Assembly (NCBI GenBank): GCA_013339685.2 | Contig: CM023481.1 | Span: forward strand, 70,624,479 to 70,688,478 | Direction: 5' to 3' | Source of the DNA: Hyalomma asiaticum | Taxonomy: Eukaryota; Arthropoda; Arachnida; Ixodida; Ixodidae | Length of the DNA stretch: 64,000 nt | Shown here: positions 21,791 to 33,350 of the stretch, piece after piece | Position numbering within the stretch: the first letter of the stretch is position 1 | Layout of the letters: every line of letters begins with the position of its first letter | Made by a program: the position numbers and the translations under genes | Notes under the pieces: model-generated | Database searches by the model: none | What the model saw: only the letters and a program-made list of their open reading frames with translations | Told to the model about the DNA's origin: nothing

Positions 21791-21976
21791 GAAGAAGGAG
21801 AGCGAAACTGCTGCTCGGGGCGCATAAGGGCGGAGAAGCTTAACTCATCGGATCCCGAAGTAGTTGCCTGGCAATTAGCGGTTGAGCGTAGGAAGAATGA
21901 ACGGAAGGAGGCTAAACGTACTGAGGAGACACCGGAGCAAAGGGAGGAACGTCTAGCAAAGCGGCGTCGCCAGTAG
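21791..21976 (+). pseudogene. Arg/Glu-rich coding remnant
   Basis: The frame reads SSDPEVVAWQLAVERRKNER, then EETPEQREERLAKRRRQ, and stops at TAG 21974. Charged 'ERR-PEQRE-RLA-RR' repeats of this kind occur in N-terminal regions of transposon-linked proteins in arthropods (for example near Helitron-type helicases), but no helicase is present. I cannot assign a function; the composition alone suggests a helical, coiled-coil-prone segment. Confidence 0.35.
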
Positions 21977-22117
21977 GCTGGGCGACGTCCTCGACCATTT
22001 CAGCAGCAACAACAAGGGGCCGTCGATGACGTCAAGGCTCGCTCAGGCATCGTATATCGTGGCATAGCCGAGCTAAGTCACTGGAATTTTTTTCCTTGGA
22101 TATTTATTTTTTTATTT

Positions 22118-22342
22118 GTGGTGTTTAACGTCCCAAAACCAGTTCTGATTATGAGAGCCGCCGTAGTAGAGGCCTCCGGAAATTTCGAACACCTGGGGTT
22201 CTCTAACGTGCACTGACATCGCACAGCGAACGGGCCTCAACATTTCACACCCATCGAAATGCAGCCGCCGCGGCCTGGACTCGATCCCGCGACTTTTGTA
22301 TCAGCAGCCGAGTGCCATAGCCACTAGACTACCGTGGCAGGG
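22118..22342 (-). repeat. Ruka-type SINE, near full length
   Basis: Minus-strand copy running from the tail (GTTTTGGGACGTTAAAC when reversed) through CTCCGGAAATTTCG, the TGACATCGCACAG segment and ATCGAAATGCAGCCGCCG to the tRNA-like head with B box and the ACGGTAGTCTAGTGGC start. Confidence 0.85.
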
Positions 22343-22535
22343 CTCTTTCGTATGTATATATATATTGTGGGCAATCATTAGGCACTTATACTTCATGTGT
22401 ACTTACTCATTATCACCTAGGTCTCTTCATCTTTATCTGTGGTGGGTTGTCATCTAGAGTCAGATCTGTGCCTTGGGGTCAGCCATTCTCCGTAGCCTCA
22501 AGGCTTAATAAAACGGCGTTATTGCCACTACTTCC

Positions 22536-22540
<5 letters not shown>

Positions 22541-22605
<65 letters not shown>

Positions 22606-22622
22606 CTATATATATACTATAT

Positions 22623-22676
<54 letters not shown>
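22541..22676. repeat. (TA)n-(GA)n compound microsatellite
   Basis: About 100 bases of TA with small interruptions, then about 35 bases of GA. Confidence 0.95.
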
Positions 22677-22679
22677 TAC

Positions 22680-24167
22680 GGGGCATGGAGGCGCCGGCGA
22701 AAACGCGTTAAAGTGTCCCTATGTTGCTATCGCATTAAAATAAAGTGATTAGTCTTTGATCCATTCCCCAGAATTATTGCAATGAAGGGTGCCTGTGTCA
22801 CAGGGCATGACTTACGCCTCACCAGATAAAAGTTGGGGGTGAGGTATAGTTGACGTGTATAATTGACGCTTTTTCTGGAGCCCTCGTTGGCAGCACTGCT
22901 CAGCGTCGTTGGAACAAAGGTGAATGCAGGAGCTGGAAGGATAAGAGAGAGCTGAAAGCATAGCTCACTTTCTCCAGTCATGAGTGTGCGCACGTCGAGC
23001 GGGAGGTCAGGGTAGCACTCTCACCATTTCAGAAGCCGGGGTGCTCGGCGGCAATGGGAATTTCAATTCAGGGCATCCCGCATAGGAGGCAGCGCGGTTG
23101 AAAATTTACCTCACTTGTCGCATTAGATTCGAAATATCGAATACCGACTGCATATCTTTGAAAAACCTGGTTTGATAGCGGAGATGCCACAGTCGCGTCA
23201 AATTACATTCGGTTCGACGTCATTTGAAAAGCTCCATTGTAAGTCTGCTTCTTCTAGCAAAACGCAAAAAAAACGGGTAATTACTTGCTCAGTGCCCAGC
23301 CAACCACGTACTCGACAGGGCTGAAAACTTCTCCAGTCTATTACCTCAGATTTTGTGCTGCGGATACTTAGCTACAACAGCCAAATTTCTGCTAATTTGA
23401 CTTTCCTGGAAACTGTAATGCCCCTTGTGTCCTGACTTGCACCCCATTTGCACCCTACCTCCTACAGGCTCCGCGCAATTTATCAGACGCAATGAAGCAC
23501 CATTAGCGAATTCATGGTGAAATAGGCGTTTTACACGCGCCATTTACTAGTTCTTCACGCAAGAACATTTTGGAGTGCCTTTTGTTCTTTGCAAACGCTT
23601 CCAAAATAATTGGCGGTAGTTCCATAGTCTTAGCGTCCCTTATTAAAACTACCGCGATCCACCCGATCAAAATCTTGCAAGTTCCCTCGGCCAATCATTT
23701 CTCTTCTCCTTCCAGTAGCAATACAATGCCGCGAGGCTTCCAGTGGACAACATAAAGTGATATAATCCATACCAATAAGCATACGTGCACCGTTCACCTA
23801 GTGCTCAAAACAGCCTGGCCGACTCAAATCAGTCGCACAGCACGCCAGCATCGCCACTAATCGTTTTAAATCCACCACCTTCCCAAAGCATGAATTACAG
23901 GACTGCAAGAAAAAAATTATGAATCGGAATGTATACTTTGTCTATTAACATTGGCTAATATTTCGCGCTATAATTTCTTTTGCTCTTAAAATAATCCAAC
24001 TGACTCAGAAATAGTGGCAACTCATTTTTAAGCCGGTTAAATTTCTGTAAAGATGCTCACGTGACCTGCCTTAGTGTTTCGAAGGGTAGCGGTTACGAAA
24101 GCAGATTTTCGCGAACATAATTCTGTTAGAAACGTAACACAGACTTCCTTCATTGATCTCTGTTGTT
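22680..24167. other. No gene seen
   Basis: No domain, tRNA box or clear repeat recognised in this 1.5 kb; open frames are under 90 codons. Confidence 0.4.
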
Positions 24168-24384
24168 CTGTGTCACAAAATCATGATTTCATAACGAGAG
24201 ACGCCGTAGTGGAGGGCTCCGGAAATTTCGACCACCTGGGGTTGTTTACCCTGCACTGAAATTGGACAGCATACGCGCCTCAACATTTCGCCTCCATCGA
24301 AATGCAGCCGCCGCTTCCGGGATTCCATTCCGCGATCTCAGATCAGTAGCCGAGTATCATAGTCACTAGAGCACCATGGAGAGG
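24168..24384 (-). repeat. Ruka-type SINE
   Basis: Minus-strand copy with tail, ACGCCGTAGTGGAGGGCTCC, body and tRNA-like head ending GCACCATGGAG. The A-box region is more diverged than the body. Confidence 0.8.
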
Positions 24385-24637
24385 CAAGCGTGAAACAGAT
24401 ATTTTCTCAATTCCAACTCAAAATTTCCGTTAAGTTACCTGTTTTTTGACACACGCTTATTGGCGTACGTTACAGTAGGCGTGGCACTGGCAACGGGCAT
24501 TTCCCTGGTGTGATTCACAGAAAGTACACTTAACGACTATGCTGGGAAACTGCGTACACTAGTCCTTTTGGCAGCCAAATAGCTTCAAAAAGGCCTCAAT
24601 GGTTTGATATTTCTTGCGAAATAGTAGCTACTTTATG

Positions 24638-24733
24638 GATTTTATGTCACAAAACCACGACAGCATTATGAGACGCCGTAGTGAAGGATACCGGAAATTT
24701 CAACCGCCCGGGCTTTTTTTTTAATGTGCGCTG
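24638..24733 (-). repeat. Ruka SINE 3' fragment, inverted
   Basis: Tail and the CTCCGG-like segment only, minus strand. It joins base-to-base with the plus-strand copy that follows, forming an inverted pair. Confidence 0.7.
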
Positions 24734-24910
24734 CCCACCGCGGTGGTCAAGTGGCTATGGTCGCGGGATCGAATCGCGGCCGCGGCGGCTGTATTTCGAT
24801 GGAGGCGAAATGTTGAGGTCCATGTACTGTGCGTTGTCGGTGCATGTTAAAGAATCCCACGTGCTCAAAATTTCCAGAGCCCTCCATTACGGCGTCTCTC
24901 ATAATCTTAG
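24733..24910 (+). repeat. Ruka SINE with internal head deletion
   Basis: Starts CCCACCGCGGTGGTCAAGTGGC and keeps the B box (GGGATCGAATCGC) and body. It lacks about 20 bases between A and B boxes that the intact copy at 60309 has (the CTCGGCTGCTGATCC segment). Confidence 0.8.
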
Positions 24911-25001
24911 CTCCCAGCTGGTTTTCGGACGGAAAACCGCAGAACTCAACCAATCTTGAACGTGCAATGAGATCACACACTACAGTGTGCTCAAGAATAC
25001 G

Positions 25002-25096
25002 CCCCCCCCCCCCCCCCCCGGAAAGCAGCGGCGAGGATTCGATCCCGAACCTTCGCATCAGCAGCCTAGGGCGACAGCCGCAACACCACCGTGATG
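25002..25096 (-). repeat. C18 tract and Ruka SINE head
   Basis: An uninterrupted run of 18 C (25002-25019) is followed by a minus-strand Ruka head with GCTGCTGATGCG and GGGATCGAATCC. The SINE body is missing; the homopolymer sits at the break. Confidence 0.65.
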
Positions 25097-25394
25097 AGGC
25101 TGTTTGCATAATGTTGAAGCCAAAATAATGTACCCGTTGTGATTTAATGTATTGCAGATTTGTATTATTTTTTAAATGATAAGCGTTTCGGGGCGAACAT
25201 GAGTCAATCGACCTTGCCGCTTACGTCTCGGTGCTCTCCTAGTTCCCTTATTCGCCTGGTACACCAATATATTTGGGAGGTGGGGTATAAATTTACGACG
25301 AACATAAAGGGTTGTCGTTACATGAGAAACATGATTGCTCGTCGCGTAAGTCATAATTAATGACATTGCAATACTGCGTGGTTTTCTGCGGCTC

Positions 25395-25618
25395 ACACGG
25401 TGCACTGGCTCCGTAATCGGCCCACACAGAGGACGACCTGGTTTGAGAGCTCCGGTCTTAAAACAATGAAGAAACACCGCATGCCCTCGCTTGCATTTGT
25501 AATATAGGCATGGCAAGGAGACGTACACAGATGCAACATACCGAGCGGTAGGAGAGCATCGAACGCGGGCCCTCGAGGTCCAAGCAAGCACGCTACCACT
25601 AGTAAACGGTGGCTCCTC
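25395..25618 (-). repeat. Second tRNA-derived SINE family, copy 1
   Basis: On the minus strand: an A box (CTAGTGGTAGCGTGCTTGC), then a B-box-like GCGTTCGATGCTC, then a tail with ATGTTGCATCTGTG. The head matches the copy at 53640-53775. It differs from Ruka in both boxes. Confidence 0.55.
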
Positions 25619-25619
25619 C

Positions 25620-25913
25620 CACACGGAATAGAGAGTAAATAAACCTATTCCACCTCGATTTGTAATGGTGCGGCTTGTATAACGTGAATTGCGCTTCTAA
25701 TTTGTAATAAGCACTACGATTTGCCACGATAAATGCAGAAGAGGCAACAGCCAGTCACCCTGCAAAATGGCACCGATCGAACAGCACGTCCTCTTCGTTG
25801 TCTTCGTCTACCTCCACGCCACAATCCGCGGTGCGCAAAATAAAACTGCGGACGGCCGTAACTGCACAACGCACACAAATGCACTGAAGTTCTGCGTCAT
25901 TACTCCCCCCCTT
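25620..25913 (-). repeat. Candidate 3' LTR and polypurine tract of Gypsy fragment
   Basis: Read on the minus strand, GAAGGGGGGGAGTA (25913-25901) is a good polypurine tract about 50 bases after the integrase frame. The following 280 bases are where the 3' LTR should be. I cannot find the partner LTR, so the boundaries are uncertain. Confidence 0.35.
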
Positions 25914-25962
25914 CAAAAGCATCGGCCCGATGCTTACACAGGAATGAGGGAAGGAGTGGTGA

Positions 25963-27306
25963 TCATCGTGAGTAATATGGCTTCATCCTAGCCACATGAA
26001 CGATGTCCGGTTGTGGTGTACGGCGGGAGCGTCCCGTGGTGCTCTCAGGAACAACTATATAGTTGACGTCGTTGACACGTTCAATAACCCGGTAAGGTCC
26101 GAAGTAACGGCGTAGAAGTTTTTCCGACCTTCCTCGTTGGCGCACAGGGCTCCAGATCCATACTTTGTCTCCAATGCAGTAGGAAACTTCTCTGTGACGT
26201 AGGTTGTACCTGTGAGCATCGTAGTGCTGCTTAGAGCGAATGCGCAGGCGAGCTAACTGACGAGCGTCCTCGGCTCGCTGGGCGTATTGGGCAGCATTCA
26301 CTGTGGTGGTTGTGAAGGGGTCAGGCAGAAGCATGACGTCTAACATTGTGGTAACCTCGCGGCCATGGAGCAAGCGGAAAGGAGTAAATCCTGTGGTTTC
26401 TTGTACGGCGGTGTTATAGGCGAAAGTTACGAACGGAAGAACGCTATCCCAATTCTTGTGATCCACGTCGACGTACATCGAAAGCATGTCAGCGAGGGTT
26501 TTGTTGAGCCGTTCGGTTAGTCCATTCGTCTGCGGATGATAAGCAGTCGTGCGACGGTGAACAGTGCCGCTGAGGTGCATCACTTCTTCAAGTAGTTGAG
26601 CTGTGAAAGCTGTGCCTCTGTCTGTAATAACCACGGATGGTGCACCATGTCGCAGAACGATTTCATGAATGAAGAAGTTGGCGACGTCTTGAGCAGTACC
26701 GCGCTGAAGCGCTCTGGTTTCACAGTATCGTGTTAGGTAATCTGTCGCAACTATTATCCATCGATTGCCAGCGGAAGACTTCGGAAATGGCCCAAGTAAG
26801 TCCATTCCAACTTGTTGAAAGGGCGCCCGGGGTGGCTCGACAGGGTGCAACAGACCAGCTGGTTTTACGGGTGGTGTCTTGCGCCGCTGGCAGTCTCTGC
26901 ATGTCTTAACGTAGTGCTTGACGGTACGAGATAGTTTCGGCCAGTAGTACTTGAGGCGGATACGTGCGAGAGTGCGCGTGAACCCCATATGTCCAGAAGA
27001 AGGTTCGTCGTGACAAGCATGCAGGATGTCGTCTCGCATCGTTGATGGCACCACTAGAAGGTTACTTTCAGCCCTGGGATCAAAGCTCTGCTTGTACAAG
27101 ACGTTGTTGTGTAGAAAGAATGAAGAAATTACACGTCTGAATGCTCGTGGCGGCTGAGTAATGTGGCCCTCAAGATAGTCGATGAGGGGACGAAGCTCTG
27201 GGTCATTACGCTGTTGCTGAGCGAAGTCAGATGCTGTCACGGCGCAGAGGAAACCGTCCTCGTCAGTTACTTCAGGCGGAGTCGTTGCAACCGGAGCGCG
27301 GGACAA
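25963..27306 (-). pseudogene. Ty3/Gypsy integrase (447 codons open)
   Basis: Minus-strand frame from the end of RNase H (LSRAP) through a complete integrase, the enzyme that inserts retrotransposon DNA into the genome. Visible parts are an H-H-C-C zinc finger (ending CRDCQRRK), the DDE catalytic core with GMDLLGPF, TDYLTRY, VITDRGTAF and NGLTERLNK, and a C-terminal region (IGDKVWIWSPVRQRGRSEKLLRRYFGPYRV). All three acidic catalytic positions appear intact. The frame is open throughout, so decay is slight. The reverse transcriptase and RNase H that should precede it are absent: the sequence changes abruptly at 27306. It starts at an alternative codon; it was part of a polyprotein. Confidence 0.88.
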
Positions 27307-27309
27307 TAT

Positions 27310-28489
27310 GTTCTGCTGTCATTCGGTATACTTTTGTGCAACCTTGCTCGACCGTATGGCAGTACTTCAACGTACTACGTTTATGATAGCGCATCACCGC
27401 AAGGTATAGCACATTTTGTCTTCGACAAAACAGACGAACACCACATACAAATAGACGTCTTTGTACTAAAGGGAGTGTGTACGCTACGTCGTGAACTGCA
27501 ATGCAGCCGCCACGGTGCTCTGGGCCCTCGTTATTAGCCCACAATAAAACTCCTCATGAGTGCGTACGCATGCACTTCGCACAAAGAATTTGGTCCTACT
27601 GGCAACACTTGGACGAATGCCAAATAATTAGTCACAGGCAATTTCCTCGCTGACTGTTTCGCATGAAGCGGATTCCCACAATGCAGGGGATACGCAGGAT
27701 TTATATTTATTCGATATTTACTTTATTAAACAAGTTGGTTTTATTTGGAAAGCGCACAGCTGCATACACTTCGTAACTACCGCGGTGTGAAGCGACTCCT
27801 CTGTATTGTTTTCTATGGCAACTCTAAATGTATCTTTCTTATATCGAATGCTAATAGTCAACACCCAAAATCACCTTGAACCCAAGCGTGTAAGAAAGGT
27901 GCTTCTATTCTACAGTTTTCGCAGGTTAAATAGTTGTCTTGGCATTTTATTACACGTTTCTTCGATAGTTCCGATGCCCAAACGAACGCCCATAGTGTAA
28001 CGAATATTTTCCGCGCTATCGCCTGGTCGCCAAGTTTCCAGAAATAACGCTCCACGCCTACGCGTTATTGTAAGAGTAATGTCTTGTAGTATCTTTTTTT
28101 TTTCAAATTAACAGCGTCATAGCGTATTCTTGCGGGATTATAAGAAATTTTCTTGGTGGTGATGGCTTGAAGTTTCGTACACGGAACAGATTTTACATGA
28201 CGCCTGGTGCACGGGGGTAAATTTCGCCTCCATATAATCTCGCATACGGGACTCATTGATTGTGGTTTTTTTCAGATCAAAACGAACATTTTTTTTTCGT
28301 CGTGCCAAGTATGACACGACGCGGCATATCACAACACGTGATGCGCGTGAGTTAAAAGAGCACAGGATCTTTGATACCAATGGTACTGCGCAAGTGCACT
28401 GCTGTACCGCCCCCCTGCAAAGCAGTTCCGCTTCGCTGGCACTACAGGAAGTCACACGCTCCCTTGTTCACCCTTTGAGAGACCGAAGC
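27310..28489. other. No gene seen; upstream region of LRR gene
   Basis: No recognised element. The last 200 bases may include upstream promoter sequence (a CACGTG at about 28336) for the gene that begins at 28584. Confidence 0.35.
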
Positions 28490-28499
28490 AATATAAGAG
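28490..28499 (+). promoter_or_regulatory. TATA box of the LRR gene
   Basis: AATATAAGAG lies about 90 bases upstream of the ATG at 28584, predicting transcription start near 28520. An in-frame stop at 28494-28496 shows the frame does not extend further upstream. Confidence 0.45.
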
Positions 28500-28583
28500 G
28501 GCGTGGCGTTGGCCCCTTACTTTGCAACGAACACGCCACGAAAGCTTAATTCTTGGATAAAATCTGCGTGGAAGGCTCCCACA

Positions 28584-29840
28584 ATGGCTTTGCGCCTTCC
28601 CGTATACACTAATGAACGGGAGCTCGCCGACTGGCTGTTGCGAGACCTTGCATTGACTGCACAACTGCTCGAACTAGACCTCACCGACTGCGTCGTCCTC
28701 AACCGCTTCTGGTTTCACGACAATATCGGCTGGTGTCACAACCTCGAGCGCCTTCGCTGCATCGCTTGCCCGCACATTGCGAGCTTACTCTTTCAGACCC
28801 TCTGTGAAAAGGTACGGAAGCTGAAGCACATCGAATTCACGTTAGCGACACTGCGTGACGATATAAGCCGGGAACTTAGAAGGTTCCAGCAGTTCAGGCG
28901 ACAGCAAGAAACAAGGCACCGTGTAATGACCGTACGCAGAGTGTATGTCGAAGTAGGCGGAGACCGCAATTGCATGCTTCTGCGTTTCCTGCTAGCGTGC
29001 TTCCCAGCAGCGCAAAGCTTGCATGTTCACCTCCTCAGGGGGACCTTCAAGGAAGCGGTTCAGGATATCGTGCGAATCCTAGAGACTAGTTTGTACTTAG
29101 AAACGTTTACGTTTACCTCCGAGGTTCCTTCGCCAATGCAGCAAGTGCCCTTCGAGTCGGCAGACTTCTTGATTTGGTCATTAGTCTCTGGAAATGTGAC
29201 TTACTGGAAGTTCGGCGCGTCTTCTAGCTGCGCTCGACTGCAAGACCTGGCGGCTGAACCCCAGTGTCGATCTCTCCCATCGCAATTGTTGCTGGTCGTA
29301 GAACATGACCAAGATTTAGTCAATGGCAACATCGAAGACGCTACCCACGGGCATGTGTGGTCGCACGTAAGCTCTTTGTGTCTGGTATTATTCCCGGGGC
29401 AGACATTGTGCACCGCCTATCCCGTTGCTGAAGAGGTCTACGTGGATGCCCTTCAAGGTTTCTTTTCCGTTATGCAGCACATAGTAGAGCTGAACGTCAG
29501 CTCTTTCCATTTCGGCCCTGCGGTCGACCTCGTACGACTACTTCAGGAAGGGGATCTTGGTGCCCTACAAGCGCTATCAGCGGCGCCTTGCGGGCTTCGT
29601 CACCCGGGGGCGCTGCGTCGCCTGGCCCGTCTCTGCCACAACCTCCAAGACTTGGACGTTCGCTTGGAACGACGGGGGCGCTTCAGCGAATGCAGCACCT
29701 GTAGTACCGAGTGGCACGTTGACCAGGATGACCTGGCGGCTCTGCACGAAGACGTGCCATGGTACCGCTGCGGGCTCCATCGGCTGACTCTAAGTGACTT
29801 GCCCAGGCTGGAGTCACTACGCTTCTTGGAGCAATCTCAG
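28584..29840 (+). CDS. LRR-like protein, exon 1 (419 codons)
   Basis: I chose the ATG at 28584 because it has a strong context (ACAATGG) and follows a TATA box at the right distance; the frame also runs back to a GTG at 28503. The protein begins MALRLPVYTNERELADWLL. It shows irregular leucine-rich repeats: LLELDLTDCVVL, NLERLRCIACPHI, LKHIEFTLATL, LETFTFTSEV, HIVELNVSSFHF, NLQDLDVRLE, LHRLTLSDLPRLESLRFL. No signal peptide or membrane segment is evident, so it is probably intracellular. The layout resembles FBXL-type substrate adaptors, but I see no F-box. The exon ends at TCTCAG|GTACTT in phase 0. Without splicing the frame would stop 27 bases later. Function unknown. Confidence 0.75.
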
Positions 29841-32790
29841 GTACTTGTCCTCGCTGATGCGCTTTGAAGCACTGTTTTCGTATTTCTTGCAGGTATCTGC
29901 AGTGTCGAATAACTTGCACCGTACGTGAAAACGGTATTTTCCTAGTGACGCTTGAGTGAATAGTGATGAATAGTGCATAGTGCTACCATCACGAGTTTAT
30001 AGGGTGCCTTCGCAAGAAGTGAAGATTCCATTCTCCTTGACATCTACACAGCACCGGCTCTTGATCGCCGTTCTTTTCGAAGCGGCGTGTTATGTGAAAT
30101 AATGAAGTGCTAAAAAGAGACAAGTAACGCTAAATAATCTGGCCCTAGCTGTAATCGCAAGAAGGTTCTCTTATGCCAGAATCTAGCATCGTTAAAGCCA
30201 ATTATAGCGAAATGGGAAGATGTGAAATAAGCGAAGTGATCGCCCACCGGAGTATAGGACTTCGAAATGAGAGCTTTATAAAATATACCAATATACGCTA
30301 TTTCATTACTTGCTTCCAAGCAACGGTTCCCAGTATTCTTTTGTTAATTGGGAAGAAAGTAACAATGGCGATGTAGTCAATAGCGATGTATTACTTGACT
30401 GCAAGTTTAAAGCCCTTGAAGGAATGTCCTTGGTTTTCTGTTACCATGAGAACCAAGGCTTTATTTGAGCAAGGTCTTGCTTAGCTGAGTTTTAGACTTC
30501 AGCAGGAAGTCCGTCACAATAACAGCAGGATGAAGAGTATGATAGGGCGGGTGAATAAGTGAAGAACGGTGGGAACCCTCTCCTATATGGCACAAAGATT
30601 TTTTAGACAAATTATGCGTGCATCGTGCCGTGCGGTTATTTGCTACAGCAGCTTCGGTTGCAGTCGCACTCCCCTTTCTGTAATCTAGAGCTATGACTGA
30701 GCCCCAATCCCCCCCCCCCCGAGCGCAGCTGTCTTCATCCGATCGGCAAATTGCCTTGATCTTTTGAGCGTGAACACCGGCGCGCAACCATTTGGCTAAG
30801 TTTATGTAGGCATTTTTCCACAGTGATATTTTTTGCATGTCCTTTCAAAGTGCGCGGCCGAAAGTATCTGCCTGGTTTGTTTCTTATGATCAGATCTTCT
30901 TTAAGGTGTTGTTGTATCATCAATTCGGTATCTTCCCTGAGTTTCTTTCGCTCTGTAAAAATACGTACCTATATTATGCTGTAGCCAGAGCTATAACCAC
31001 GTCGCGTACATGTATTGGTTTTTCCCTATCTTGGGCAAGCACTCGAAAAATAGGTGTTATGTCAAGTACTGACAATTTATTAGTGAAGTCGAGGACGCGC
31101 ATGCAGAAAAGACCACGGGGGACACGCGTTTGCAAGAGCACTGACGAATGCATTATCTCGCGTGGTCCTTACTAGATGCGTGTCCTATCATTTCGTAGTA
31201 GTGTGTCGAGCATTTTGTGGACTTACGTTTCAATAGATCATACCCGTTCCTTTTGGGAATTTCTGTTCCGGTATGTTATGTTCTAATGCACCTAGGAGGA
31301 ACCTTTTTTTTTTTAGTTCGAATAGAACATGTTCTTCTCAGTGACATCTATTGCAGTCTGTTCTTGCGTTTCGTAACGCCTGGTTGGTATTTTAACGTCC
31401 CGTCACCCTTTGCTTGGTTGCCAACATTATTAACTTGGTTCATTAAAAAGAACAGGATGCTGAGCGAGTTGGTAAGGATTCATACTGCAAGGAACAGGCC
31501 TGCAAAACACGGACACAAGGCAAGAAAAGTGTTGTCTGCTTCTAATCCCTAGCTTCCGTGTTTTGCACGCCTTTTCTTTACATTCTTGGTTCATTCATTA
31601 TTCCCGCTATCAATGTAGATATTCTTTTCACTTGAGCAGCCAACATCAATTATTTATCTTCCTAAGTTTTTGTTCAGGGTTGATATCGGAGATGGGCTTC
31701 ATTTTCAGCAGTTACAAGGAAAACTTATCGCGATGGTATAGCCGCTGTGCGTTCGCGTGAAGAGAATAGTTCCTGTTATCAGACATGATCCCACCCTAGC
31801 GCTCGCTTTTCGTATGCTATGCTGCGTTATTTCGCACAGTACGCATCGTTAGCTCACAAGCAGGATTGCGCAGCTGCAAGGAGAAACCGAACCGCTTTCA
31901 TCTTTGGTGCAGCGGGTAAATTCAAAATGTTCAAAATGTTTCTTCTTGCAAAGAAATCTTTTGCAGAAAAGAGCGAAAGTTAAGCATTCTACGCGTTTAC
32001 ACCAAACGTAAATTTTTAGGTCACGTTATATGAGGTGTTTACGCAGACCTACACGTCTATAACATAGTCTTGCTGCGTTATGAGATGCGATTACCTTCGA
32101 CTACTTTCTGAAACATCCCTTGGTCGGTGCAACTGCTGTCAATCTGCGCAGTAATAAATTTAAAACCAGCACAGAACTTCTTAATCTTAGGCTGAATAGC
32201 CCACACTGAAACAGGCACGAAGTGCGCAAGACTCGGGGGCTAAGATTTAACAAATGTTGATTGAAGCTACAGGGAAAGACTACTGGAGTGAATGAAGTGA
32301 GTGTCCATGTATCGCAGGAGGGATATTTTTTTTTAATTGGCCCGAAGAAATAACCTCGCGAATGGCGCGCTCATACAGCGTGGGCCCGAATGATCTAGCA
32401 TTGCAGCCGCGGCTATTTCATGTGCTCTAATAAATACAATAGTCCATATTGGGCTACCTGAACGGTAAAAATTTTGTCTTGTCTGTCTGTCACTAGATTT
32501 GACCGCCATGAAAAAAAGCCTATTAAAGCGACCGGCCAAAATCAAGAGAGCTATAATAGAACTGGTGGAACGTCGTCGTACACGTCCACATTATACAGCG
32601 CAAAAGAAAAACCCTCAGGCCTCTTTGGGGCAAAATATGCTTATGAACATGATCCGCACTATTCATTCAGTTAAGAATACACATTGCACTGGTTTAAGGT
32701 TCGTAAATGGAAAACCACGGGTTATAAATGGTGTTGAAGAGACGCACGAGTTAAAAAAAATGTAGAGATGCCGCGGCTCGGTAGTCGGCT
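29841..32790. other. LRR gene intron 1, first part: no feature seen
   Basis: Intron 1 spans 29841-35981. This part contains a C-run near 30711-30720 and short unrecognised frames, nothing firm. Confidence 0.45.
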
Positions 32791-32794
32791 TTAA

Positions 32795-33346
32795 AGGGCA
32801 ACTCCGGTGGTTTTTTCACCATGTTCTGATATCAATGTTTTCGAATAGTACTGATAGTCCTGTAGCAGCCACGGTGGTTCAGTTTGCTCAGAAACGCACC
32901 AATAATTTCAAATGCACGACATAAAGGCGTGTTGAAACCGAACCGAAACGGGTAGACGCTTCTTGCAGCGTATGCGATGACGTCGCAGCCTCTCCGCCAT
33001 CAGAAATGTGGAGCTGGTGCGTGAGACATGACTGTGGCAAGGTCATCCGACGATGTATTGAGTTATGCCAGCTTTTCTGACCTCGACGGCGACGATTTGA
33101 TCGCTGAAGTACCGCCGTTTTGCTTTTGAAGTCCCGCAGGCCCGGGTAGGCAGTGTTGAAGGTGATGACGTCAAAAAAACAGGGTGGCCCGCAGGGGAAT
33201 CCGCTAAAAAATTTCATATTCGTTTCCAGGAAAGCTAAATGACTTGCAACCGCCTGGTTTGGAATATATTATTACAGTGCTGGAGGGGAATATGTGGAAA
33301 ATTTCATTAACATCAGTGGACACTAAAAAATCAGCGGAGTTGGCCT
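32795..33346. mobile_element. TTAA-flanked MITE, 552 bp
   Basis: TTAA at 32791-32794 and 33347-33350 bounds a 552-base unit. Its ends are imperfect inverted repeats: AGGGCAACTCCGG on the left and AGGCCAACTCCGC read from the right. No coding part is present. TTAA duplication is typical of the piggyBac and Kolobok superfamilies. A purine-GGG terminus fits Kolobok better than the CCC terminus of piggyBac, but that is inference. Confidence 0.6.
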
Positions 33347-33350
33347 TTAA

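Noticed and set aside
28503..28583. Extension of the LRR gene start to a GTG at 28503
   Set aside because: Eukaryotic initiation at GTG is unlikely, and an ATG in strong context follows at 28584 in the same frame.
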